DNA of 64,000 nt from Trematomus loennbergii (Eukaryota; Chordata; Actinopteri; Perciformes; Nototheniidae): NCBI GenBank assembly GCA_012861695.1, contig JAAOOA010000162.1:337501-401500 (forward strand), in the 5' to 3' direction. A model generated the notes under the pieces. It had not been told where the DNA came from. It saw only the letters and a program-made list of their open reading frames with translations, and did no database searches. Below, piece after piece: positions 22,537 to 34,200 of the stretch (position 1 is the first letter of the stretch; the number at the start of each line of letters is the position of its first letter). The translations under genes and the position numbers were made by a program.

Positions 22537-23014
22537 CCTCTGACCTTTGACCCTCTGGGAACATGAATATGTATCATGACGATGCACACATTCATCATGC
22601 TCAATCGTCTGGGGATTCTGAAGTGTCTTGGCCACATGGAAAGACTTCAACTTTGCTCCAGTGGCAGGGAGTGATCTGCGGGCGACAGAGTGAACACCTG
22701 CTGATCATATGCTGTTTTGTTAACCGATACCTTTGTACGCCATTAGGTGTCCGCCATTCACTTTTCCATCTGTCACTTGTCTGTTCACATACCCACAAGT
22801 CACACGAAAATGTGTCTGTTACTTTGGGTCAGTCAGCCCCCTTTTTCAGCCACATGGCATCTTACAGCCACAGCAGTTTAAATCCATGTGTCCCTCAAAG
22901 ACTGACGGGACTGCAGCGTCCTTGCTCTTGTATTTGTTGTGCTAATTTCCGCTTTCCATTACAGTGATACCTTTAGCCTGAATGCTTTCATTTGCATTGC
23001 ATGTTTACACAGCT

Positions 23015-23029
23015 AATAAAGGTAATAAA
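23015..23029 (+). promoter_or_regulatory. polyadenylation signals of the ADAM10-like gene
   Basis: Two AATAAA hexamers nine bases apart lie about 480 bp after the stop codon. They give a 3' UTR of ordinary length. Confidence 0.6.
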
Positions 23030-23189
23030 ACAACACGTTTGCCATCCCAAAGCTGTTATTATCCTTTTATGATTTACAGTGATGATAAGGGACTTACGTA
23101 TTGTACTTTAATACAATTTGAATGTACTTGCACTTAATTTGAATATTAATACTTAATATCATTTTAAGCAGCTTAAACTTCTACTAAAT

Positions 23190-23453
23190 GTTGGTTAAAA
23201 GGAGACATGTTGTACTTTTGTTTTGCACAGAATTTTTTCACAGCTATAAATCACTTTTTTTGTCACTATGTGATGTCTAACCAATCAGAGCAGACTGGGC
23301 TCTGGTTTCAGACAGAGGGTGAAAAGAGGTGCTGCAGCACAGGCAGTACGAGAAAAATAAAGAGCTTTTTGAACATTAAAGCATGGAGACATGTCAGAGT
23401 AGAGATACTAAATACAAATATGAGCCTGAAAACTAGCATAATACCCCTTTAAC
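23190..23453 (-). repeat. repeat family 2, reversed fragment
   Basis: It carries the reverse complement of the 51555 copy: CCAATCAGAGCAGACTGGGCTC, TTTCAGACAGAGGGTGAAAAGAGGTGCTGCAGCAC and AGTATGAG-type text. Confidence 0.65.
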
Positions 23454-25307
23454 TCCTTAATTATTGTATTTACCTTGGAAAGACACTGTTGCGTGTTATG
23501 GTCTTGAACAGGACTTGGAATCAGTCTCGATCTGGATCAATAGGACCTGGTTTTGAACTTGACTTGGACTAGGGTCTTGACCACAGCTTGGAAAATTTGT
23601 TTCAGAACTTTTTTTCACATTTCCTACTCGAAAACTAACTAAATAGTTAAAACCTCTAAATACATCAGGTACATTTAACTGATGGTACTCGTGTACTTTC
23701 ACTAAGTTAAGATTTCAATTGTGGAGCCTCGCAGAGGCGAAACTGTGGCGTGCTTACACTGTAGGTGCGCCTCGTTTGGAGGTGCGGGTGCTAGTGGAGC
23801 CTCGCAGATGGGGGTGCTGCAGCCCCCTCAGCACCCCCTCCTTCCCGCGTCCATTCGTGATGTCTCGCTGGCTCGCAGACCCCACGCAGCAAGCAGGAAT
23901 CCGCTCCTCACAGCAGCGAGCCGCGCAACGTCCCGCCAACACGGCACCCAGACCCACGCAGCATTCTCATCTGTTTGTCATTACTGGTGTCATTTCCTGG
24001 TTGCTAACGCCATTGCAACACATAATCACTGATGTTCCGCTGTAACGGTGGTGGACTCCTCAGAACAGAGTGGGCGAGCTGACCAATCAGAGCACACTGG
24101 GCTCATAGGGAGAGGGGGGGGGCAGGAGCTCCAACAAGGCGTGTAGGACAGAGAGTGAATACACATACTATACAGAGATGCTGTATGAGAAACCAATGTG
24201 AGTTTGGAACATTGAACAATGTAAATCTATTCTAGTAGACCTCAACAATGGAATTATGATCAGTAGAAATGGCCATGACATGGGACCTTTAAATTGTTTA
24301 AAACAAATTGGAAAACACTGTTTGGTACTGATAATAAATAGGAAAATGAATAAAATAACCTTGAGATGGTGAGCTGAGTGATAAAGAGTAGGAAGAGGAT
24401 TACAAAAAAAAGGTTTATTATCATTTTCCATTGATATAAATAACAGTCAGTGACCTCTTAGATTGCAGTTTTGGTTTATTAAAGAGTTTATATAGTACAG
24501 TGTATATTTACAATTATGCACAAACATTTTAGAAATGCACATTTTACATGAGATTTATCCAGTGATACAAATATACACTACCAGTGTTTCATACTATAAA
24601 CATCTATCTGTATTATGATATTTACATAACTATACAATAATCTTCCTCTGTTTTCAGTGCAAAAGAAAAACATTTTCATATTTGTATGGATAAAGTCACA
24701 ATGATAACAGTATCGATCTCAAAGAGCCAAGCTTTAGATATCGCTCACTAACAGGTGTTACGCCCAGATCTAGGGAACCTAGGCGCAGCATCAAATTGCC
24801 CTCTCCCAACTCTTCCCACTCCCAAGAAATGGTAAACGACACAGGAAATCAGCTTTTTGAGATTTAATAACTCAAAAAGAGGTGAGACAACCCCAACATA
24901 ACAAACAACTTCTTTACAGAGTTTCCTTAAACTTGCCTAACAAAACAAATCAAATCAAATACAGGCTTCTTACCTACTCTTACCAGTAAACAGGAGAAAA
25001 AGGTTCAAACAAAAAGAGGGTTTCTCACTCCTAAACAAATCAAAGCGTGTCTTAGAAGACAGGTTCATTTAGTTTAACTTTCTAAGATTTCAAAAATATA
25101 CAAAAAGGACCGGTATACGGTAGAACTACTCACACAGCACAACAGGTCAGATATATTAACACGCGCAGAGTTGGGAGTGGGAGAAGTCAAGTCAGAGAGA
25201 GAGCAGAGGGACTGCATGGCTGCAGCTTCAATGCTCCCCTCTTCTTCAGGTGGACCAATCAGCATGTTGAAGGTAGCTAATCAGCTAACGGGCACTCTGC
25301 TTGCTCA

Positions 25308-25386
25308 CACACACACGACACGCACACGCACACACACACACACACGCACACGCACACGCACACGCACACACACACACACACACACT
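25308..25386. repeat. (CA)n/(CG CA)n microsatellite
   Basis: Alternating CACACA with interspersed CG units runs for about 80 bp. Confidence 0.9.
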
Positions 25387-25515
25387 CACAGAGAAACATA
25401 TCTGCACACAAATGACATAACGACCCAGGGTTGTAACACCCCCCCCAAAAAAATCAAACATTTCCCCCTAAAGAAATGTTTGACTCAGAGATAAGGTTAT
25501 ATAAGTTCTAAAGAC

Positions 25516-25592
25516 GGACTCTGAAGGACTCTAACGGACTCTTAAGGACTCTAACGGACTCTAACGGACTAACAAGGACTCTATAGGACTCT
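25516..25592. repeat. ~10-bp tandem repeat, GGACTCTAAC type
   Basis: At least eight variable units of GGACTCTAAC / GGACTCTGAA / GGACTCTTAA run head to tail. Confidence 0.85.
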
Positions 25593-26258
25593 CATGGTCA
25601 TGGGATTTGTGGGTGGTCTATGGGTAGACGTTCAAATGAAACGTTCAAATGAAAAGAGCTTCAGTGAAGATTGTAAAAACTCACATGAACAGAAGAAACT
25701 GCAGTCAAACGAAATACAACGAAATAACACTATTGATATTAAATGTGCTTTCTAACTCCCACTGAGCATCTCATACCCAAAACAACTTTAGTATAACAAA
25801 AGGTCAGGTGCTTCTTTTGAGGTAACATCTTCGAAGTAACGTCTTGCAGAGGTGAAGCTGTGACAAAAGTGTTTAAAACAACTTTTGAATGTTGAGATAA
25901 ATCAGTAAAAGGTCATAGAATAACAAAAATAAAGCACACTGAGGTGAAAATCAGTAACTAAGTTAAGACAACATCTTGAGACAGTTTACAGTAAGGCACA
26001 CTGTTACAGTCACATCCAGCGCTGTGAGCCACAGTGGTGAACGCTCTGTGAGTCACAGAATACATGAAGGTACATCAACTCGTATAAAACACCTTGAGAA
26101 ATGTATCCTAAAGCTGCATTCACATGATACACGGAGAAATGTGTTTCTATAGAGAGAGCAGCACTGAATGTGTCATACCAAAAGTTAGAACTATTTCAAC
26201 TTTGACCTCGTTTAACACTGACTTCTCAATGCGCAACCAATCAGATAATATGTAGCGG

Positions 26259-26899
26259 CAGAGGTGGGAAGCAGTGGAGTACAAATACTTCGTTACTGTA
26301 CTTAAGTACATTTTTCTGGTATCAGTACTTTACTCCACTACTTATTTTTCTGATGACTTTTTACTTTGACTTCTTACATTTTGAACACAAATACCTGAAC
26401 TTTCTACTTCTTACATTTTGAACACAAATACCTGTACTTTCTACTTCTTACATGTTGAACACAAATACCTGTACTTTCTACTTCTTACATTTTCCAAACA
26501 AGCTGGTTCCTTTAGTTTGAATGTGTGTTTGGTGGCGTGATTATTATTATTTAGAGTCATTGCGTGCCTATTGATTTGAACACGATCCGTGTATCCATCA
26601 TTTCCTGGTCTTCTCTAAAGAAGAGGGACCAATGAAAACGTTGTCATGTTGCCGTTGTTCAGCATGGAAACATTCATTAACTAACAATGACATTATTGTT
26701 CTATTAATATAAAGGGAGGTCAGGTACTCTTTAAAACAGCTGCTAGTTATGGGTACTTTTTACTACATTTCAAAGCCCTCTTTACTTTTACTTGAGCAAA
26801 GAAGTTTCGTCAGTACTTCTACTTTTACCAGAGTATTTTTAAACACGAGTATCTGTACTTCTACTTGAGTAAAGGATGTGTGTACTTTTGCCATCTCTG
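26259..26899. mobile_element. hAT-type element (641 bp) with internal tandem repeat
   Basis: The ends are CAGAGGTGGGAAGCA and GCCATCTCTG. Exact 8-bp duplications TGTAGCGG flank it at 26251-26258 and 26900-26907. The interior is long inverted GTACTTTTACTTGAGTA-type sequence plus three units of a 37-bp repeat (ACATTTTGAACACAAATACC...) at about 26376-26490. Confidence 0.92.
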
Positions 26900-27458
26900 T
26901 GTAGCGGTACAAGATAGCAAGAGAGTTAAGGATAGAAACTAAACTTCACTAGCTGTTTTGACTGTTAGGTAAACCTAAGAGCGAATCGTGACTCATGTGA
27001 ATGCAGCTTCATGGATATTTTCCCATCTGTTGGAGAAGAGTCTGCAGAGAGGAGATTATAATCGTGATATTTAACTCATGGTATTTTACACATCAGTACC
27101 TCCAGAAATATGACAGTAAATCCTTCACATCTCTCCGTATACGAGAATCTCTTTGAACCAAAGACAAAGGCGTTTACTTTTTATAAAGTAAGTTACAGTT
27201 ATGTGTCATAAAAATAGCTCTATACAAAATATTTTTACAGTATTCACACACATATGGTTTTTAAATAACAAACAAGCTTTGAACCATTTGAGAATAAAAA
27301 TAAGTTATATGTGTATAAATTATAATAAGTGCTTGTTCTGTGGATTCTGCGGTGACGTCAGTGTTTCTCCAGAGTTATTCTACGGACAAAGACAAGAGTA
27401 TTGTTATTTAAAAGCATGAATGAAAATGTTATATTAATTGAGGAAACTGCAGTGTTAT

Positions 27459-27570
27459 TTACCTTTTTGGAGCTCTCTTCGGGTTCGTTCTCCATGCATC
27501 CTTACATTTAACAAACGTGACCTCTTGTGTTAATTTCGGAGCTCCAGGGTATTTTACACAGAACACCAAC
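27459..27570 (-). CDS. lipc: lipc-like exon 9: C terminus
   Basis: It encodes [36 protein letters not shown] and a TAA stop. Both terminal-disulfide cysteines (VFC, VKC) are present. The stop overlaps a donor-like AAAAG|GTAAAT, so an additional 3' exon cannot be excluded. Confidence 0.85.
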
Positions 27571-30500
27571 CTGAAAAATACAGTGTGTATGAGCGCTTCA
27601 TCCACGGAAATAATCCACTTTATTAATGGTAAGATAGGTGTTGAAATTTGGAATTTTGTACAACTTACAATATGAAATAATATACAAAAATAGTATTTTA
27701 CCCGATACAGTTTAAAGAAAATATATAATTCATAAAATGTTTTTAAATCTAACAGGTTTTGAGTCAAAGCGCTTCACACTACATAAATATATACGCATAA
27801 GGAAATAAAAATACCAAGTTTGAATGATAAAGTGGGAACCTTTTTAGGATTTGTTTGGCTTTTTCCATTGTCATAACAATAAAAAAGAAGTCAATGAAAC
27901 TGCTTCACAGAGATATACAGATATGTGCATGTAGAAATAATAATAATACGTTTATTTCGTATAGCACCTTTCACAGAATTCCCAAAGTGCTTCACAAGAA
28001 AGAACAAACGTTAAAATTAAGACCACAGAAACATGAATACTAGAGATGTCCCGATCCGATCACGTGATCGGGGATCGGAGCCGATCACGTGATTTTCAAA
28101 AGATCGAATCGGGAGAAAAAATCGGGGATCGGGATTTTCTTTTTTAAATTTTTTTTTTTAATTTAATGTTACAAAACAAAAATGACCATGTTCACGTCTT
28201 AAAGTCATCCTGAGGCCTTAGTTTTGGTTTAAAATTACACAACATCATGTATGTGTTGCTTCTTTTGGGCTTGTTTTCATAGACCTGGTTGCTTATTTCT
28301 CTCAAATCTGGCAACAGAGTGGGCAGGGCGCAGTGTCTAATAGTAGCAGTAAGCTAACGAGAGGCTACGTTCAGCTGGTGACTCGGGAGTCGGGACAGAG
28401 AAAATGTCAGGAGTTTGGAAGTATTATAAATTGAAAGCGAAGGCAGTGTAACAGCCAGATGCAATGTTGCAAGGCGGAGGTTCTGCGTGGTGGAAAGAAC
28501 AGAGCTACGTTCAACACTACCAATCTAATACAAACACCACCAACAACAACACGACGAGTACACAGCGGCCACTCAGGTAACGGCACTGAAACAACCGACA
28601 CTTTCAGAGACTTTTAAAAGGAAAGAGAAACTGCCCCAGAACAGTGAAAAGGCCAAAAACATAACAGCCAAGATAGCTGAATTCATCGCGTTGGATGACC
28701 AGCCGTTATCTGTTACCTTTTTTTTCTCTTAATGCATTGCATAAAGATCGGATCGGGAAAAATCGTATCGGCAGATTGTCAAAATCAAATGATCGGAATC
28801 GGATCGGGAGCAAAAAAAGGTGATCGGGACATACCTAATGAACAATAACAACTAAGGCAGAAATGTAAGGTCAACATAAAAATCAAACACAGACCACGTG
28901 GGGTCCCGAAAGGAACAAACATAAAAAAAGAACACATCACAGTAGAAATAACTTGAAACTCCATTTTAACATGGAATCAGATAAAAGCGAAAACAGGTTA
29001 TTAAATAAAAAGTAAACGGTAACACATCTTACTTTTGCTGTGTCTCTCCGGCCCGGATGCGGATCTTGTGGACATCCATGTTGTCGCTGCCGGAGTCTCC
29101 GGACCACCAGGAGGAAACCATGTTCAGCATGTTGGAGGCCGACCAGCCGTTCGTCTCCTCCCATTTAAACTTCAACATCAGCAGATCCCCGATATCTTTC
29201 TCCGTCACCAGCAGGAACGAATGTGTCGTATTTGTCTCTAATTTCTCCTTCCTGCCAGATAAAAACATGAAAGGAAAGTTATTGTTCTACTCCCAAAAAC
29301 ATTTTATTTAGCTTAGCCTCGTAAACGCTGCAGTATAAACTATTATGTAACCACAAGTAACACGAGCAAATGTTGCCAAGTCGGCGGTTATATGACTTGT
29401 TATAGTTTCTACTGCATGCTGTTTCCTTTGACTACTGTTCCAAACAACTTGGAAGATGCAAGTCACTGTTCTGTAATTCTCTTTTATGAAGGTTTTTTTA
29501 ATTGTGACGTGTAAAAATGAACAAAAAACCATGTCTTTTTAGTGTCCAGTATGTGCCAGGTAAGCTTGTTTAACGTCTGAGTGCTTATGAATTCAATGGC
29601 AAATAACAAAACTTTATCCAGATAGGGCATAAACAAATATGAACAATTTAAAATGTCTCATGAGCCGACTTCCTGTTGCACTTTTGATTCTCTAACTCCA
29701 CTTATCCTCTCTATATACATATTAAATGTACTTACATTTTAACATCTGTTTAATGTCAGTGATAGCATCTCTTATGCTGTAGTACTAACTGCACTTTCTG
29801 TCATTTAGATGGTTTATTAGCATATGCACTTCTGGTTGGATGATAACTGCATTTCATTGGCTAGTACCTGTTCTCTGCACAATGACTACATCTAATCTTC
29901 AGAGGCTACACGTTACTTTTCAAGAGCAAACACAAGGCTGCTAGAGTTGGTCAAACATGCATGTGCTATATCTGAGTGCCTTAGAGAAAACTCATGTCAT
30001 TGAATGCAAAAAGTCATTCAGGTTCGACACGTTCTTCATATATCAATTTAGAGTTCATGTGAGAGTGTCATTGTGCACATCACAGGTTTTCACTCACAGT
30101 TTCAGCTCCAGGTTTTCCGCCTCTCCTCTCGTCCCGAACAGCGAGACGGTGAGCGACGGCTCCATCTCAGAACGATTCACCTTACTGGAGAAGTGGATCT
30201 TCACCTGATAGTGGTAAACTGCGGAGAACGAGAGCAGTTTGCAAATCATAATCATGCATGCTGCTCACATTTAGATCTAGATTTAACAATAATGAGCTTC
30301 ATGTCAGCCGACTTTTGGCTTTAAAGCTGACTTTGAACAACTTCTTGATCATCGTAACAACATTCTTTTTAGGAATTAGGGTGGTGGGATCAAACCACTC
30401 TGCCTTTTCAGGAAGAAATATGTGTCAGGAAGTGTTTCAAGTGCCTCTTAAACATCAAAGTGTCCATTATTCTCAGTATTTACAGTCATGTTGACGATGC

Positions 30501-30990
30501 TAATGTATCAAAAAAGGCTGACTTGAGTTGTAAAAGTGCTTTCAAAGACTATAAAAGCTCTTTATAAATGCAGTCCATTTACCATTTAGAACCAGCCATT
30601 AGACCTTGTGACCTTGTAGGAAATAATTGTGTAACTTCCCACCAACTAAACTACCCTCAGAGCCAACAGACCCCACTATTGATAGAGTGCACTGACCTCT
30701 GAAAGGCATGGAGGCACGTGTCTTGGTGTACATCTGAACGCTGCGTGCTCTGCGGACCAGGCTGATGTCGTAGCCCACGGCGGTGCAGCGGCTCTTTCTG
30801 CAGCTGAGACACATGCCGCGGTCGAACATGTCCGTGCTTCCACATCTGTAGGCCTTCGCTGCGTCCTGCTCGTTCAGAAGAGAGTCGATGAAGAGGTGCA
30901 CCGAGCGCTCGTGTTCACACTTCACTGCATCTGTGATCGCTGGGGAGGGAAGAGGGAAACAAACATAATTAGATAGATAGATAGATAGAT

Positions 30991-31021
<31 letters not shown>

Positions 31022-31089
31022 GGATGATGATGGATATGGATGGAGATGGATGGATGATGGATGATGGATGGATGGATGGATGGATGGAT

Positions 31090-31157
<68 letters not shown>

Positions 31158-31159
31158 TG

Positions 31160-31211
<52 letters not shown>

Positions 31212-34200
31212 CATGTGGAAATACAAATTTACAGTAACAAAATATAATGCCGGATATTATACATTAATTGTGCAAGAAATTGATTATTCAATATGAAATT
31301 GAATATAAATGTAAAATGTACAGAGGGAGTTTAAGTCCAGTTATCAAGAGAAGCTCTGGAGCAGACAGTTCTCTTCCGGCAATTAAGTCAATTTCTTACT
31401 TTCCCATTCCTTTACCGGACACGGTTTATGTAACCCTTTCAACTTCCTCAAGACTTTATGGTGTACTTGACCTTTTCGTCCGCTGTGTTTGAAGCCCTCT
31501 GTTTATTTAAAGGTTGTAAATGAGATCATATGTGCACAAGGAATTTCCATAAGACTAACGACTAGCAGCAAGAAGTGTTATAAAAGCTGCTGGACTATGT
31601 GTGTACGTACTAATAATCACAAAAATGTGCATTGTTACTTGTTACGTGGCTGTATTGAATGTGTTCAATCCTGTTAAATAAGATATTATCATTTCATATC
31701 CTAATATTGGGAATGCTTTCTGCTGATATCACAATTACCATGTAGTTTAGTGTAGTATGTAGTCCTTTAAAAGTGCTTATTTAAACATCAGAGAGTTCAT
31801 AATTCTCAACATTTGCAGTAAAGTTGATGGTTTTATTTGAACCACTGCTAAGACTAATGACTAGCAGGGTTATAAAAGCTTTTGGACTATGTGTGTATGT
31901 ACTAATAATCACAAAAATGTGCATTGTAACTTGTCACGTGACTGTATTGAATGTGTTAAATACTGTATTATCATTTAATAATTTAATTTGTTAATATTAG
32001 GAATGGTTTCTGCTGATATCACAATTACTATGTAGTTCACTGTTGTATGTAGTTCTATTTAAATGCTTATTTAGATATCAGGGAGTTCATAATTCTCAAC
32101 ATTTACAGTAAAGTTATTGCTTTTATTTTAAGGGTGAATTGCCAGTCGTTCTCACCAAATAACCCCAGGTTGGCGATCTTCTCCAGGGCCCCTCTGAGGT
32201 TGCATCCCGGCTGGAAGCTGCCTCTGTTGGGGTAAATGTCGACGTGTCCGACGGGCTGCTGGATCCCGATGCTGAGACCCAGAGAGCCGCGTGTGAAGGT
32301 GTGCAGGACGTCCACGAAGTGAGCGTCGTCCGGGGACAGACGTCTGTGAGCGTGCTCCCCCTCGAAGTCAGGACCAGCTGGATCCAGACCTGCAGACACA
32401 GACAGTCACACGTAAAGGTCACCTATTATGCAAAATCCACTTTGTCTCTTTCTACATCAACATGTGTCCCCTCTGTGTAAAGAGACTCTGAAAGTTTCAG
32501 GAAAAAGATTCTCTCTCTTTTTGTCCTGATCCATTTATATAAAAACCTGTCTGAAAATGAGCTGATCAGATTTTGGCCACTTTATGATGTCATAACGATT
32601 TTGGCTTGTGTAACCATTAGCCAATCACCAACCAGGTAACCCCCCCACCACCTTATCACCTGAATCTCCTCCTAGAGCACCATTGTGTTCTTTTAACCAA
32701 ATATCTCTCAGAGGAGCGTGGGGAGGGCTCCTTATTTTCATCTAAAGTAACAGACAGAGAATCAGCACTTTTGAAACAGGGCTGAAACAGAGGGGATTAT
32801 GGGATGCTGCAATGATCTGTTGGTGTTTGGAGCCAAACACTTCAGCGACATGTTTGTATATATCTGAATCTATAATATATTGATGTAAAAACAGTATAAT
32901 AGGGGACCTTTAACTGAGCTGCAACTATATTAAACTGCGAGATGCTTTATCAATTAATCTGTTGTTTTACCGGTTATTCTTCCGACTTTATTGGTTGCGT
33001 GGCTTCCTGCAAATCCTGCAACATGAGCTCCGAGGCTGTAGCCAATCAGGTGGATGTTCTCCAGAGGCATGTTGGTGGTTTCCTATAAAAAAGTGAATGA
33101 AGACATTATTTAAGAAATGAGCGGGACAAATACTCTCTTTGACTTATCAAGCTAAAAACAACATGATAACAAAATCACGACTGGTATTACTGCACAAGTT
33201 TTTATACGTCCAGCATTTAGGTTACATTTGCAGTTTGATTGGTCTGTTCTTCAAAATAACCAAAAAACAACTGGCCCAATTGTCATGAAACTATGTGGTA
33301 CGATGTAGCATGGGCCATAGAACAACCCATTTAGTTTTAGTCATAGCGTACAGATACGGAAACACACAAAATGTTTTACTTATAGAAACAGCCTTGGCAT
33401 CAGAGTACCATACTAGTTTCTTTAAAGCGTCACATCCTCTAAGAAAGTGTCAAATGTGGGACGCTACTGTGTTTTCTAGCTAGATTAGAAGGCCTGCTAT
33501 TTTATCATAATAGTATACTGTATTTTACGATTACGGAATATTAAGACAGGGTCTATGAGTTGTCACTAAAGCAGTTACTAAGTGTTTTGGTTTGTTGGAA
33601 AGAATAACAGCTATAATGATTGAAATGCTACGAAAATGTCTGTCTCGTTTGCATTTTGATAAAGAGGAGTGGAAAACTGTCTCCTCCTCTAAATGAAAGT
33701 GATGGGTGTGATATATTTTGGTTAAACTTGCACATTTCTTTAATCCCACTGACCTCGATCCAGTCGATGAAGTGAGCGATGTCGTGTCCGACCGCCTTGG
33801 TGTTCTGCGCTGCGACCACATAGTGATTCTGAGCCGAGCCGAGCCAGTCCACCACGATGACGTTAGCCGTCCTCTCCCTGTCGTACAGCGCCGTCACCAG
33901 CTTCTCCACCCAGCTCTCAAACATCCCACTCAACTGGAGACAAAGACGGTCAAAACATTAGACTTACACAACTCCAAAATGTCATCACTACTAATAAGTC
34001 TGGTATGTATTAAAAGGAAGTTCAGGGAGAATCTGTGTATATATTGATTGTTGTGCTTTTATTTAGGTCTTAATGTGTGCATATGTATAAATGTGTCTTT
34101 TGATTGTGTATATATATAGGTATATACATATTTGCATTCATATTTTTATATATATTTGTTTTTATATTCGGGATTGTGGGAAACAGTATTTCAATCTCAA

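Larger units (their letters stand above)
23454..27458. other. spacer between convergent ADAM10-like and lipc-like genes
   Basis: I see no supported gene here. The spacer holds a GC-rich stretch with repeated GTGGAGCCTCGCAGA at 23719 and 23793, a weak family-2 relative near 24040-24300, CA and GGACTCTAAC tandem repeats, and a hAT element. Part of it is presumably the 3' UTR of the lipc-like gene; I could not fix its polyadenylation site. Confidence 0.6.

Noticed and set aside
23719..24045. Overlapping ~100-codon plus-strand frames in a GC-rich segment
   Set aside because: No recognisable domain; frames overlap on both strands, as expected from base composition; the segment contains internal repeats.
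25516..25592. Regularly spaced repeats that might suggest a CRISPR-like array
   Set aside because: Units are about 10 bp and contiguous without spacers, in a vertebrate intergenic region.
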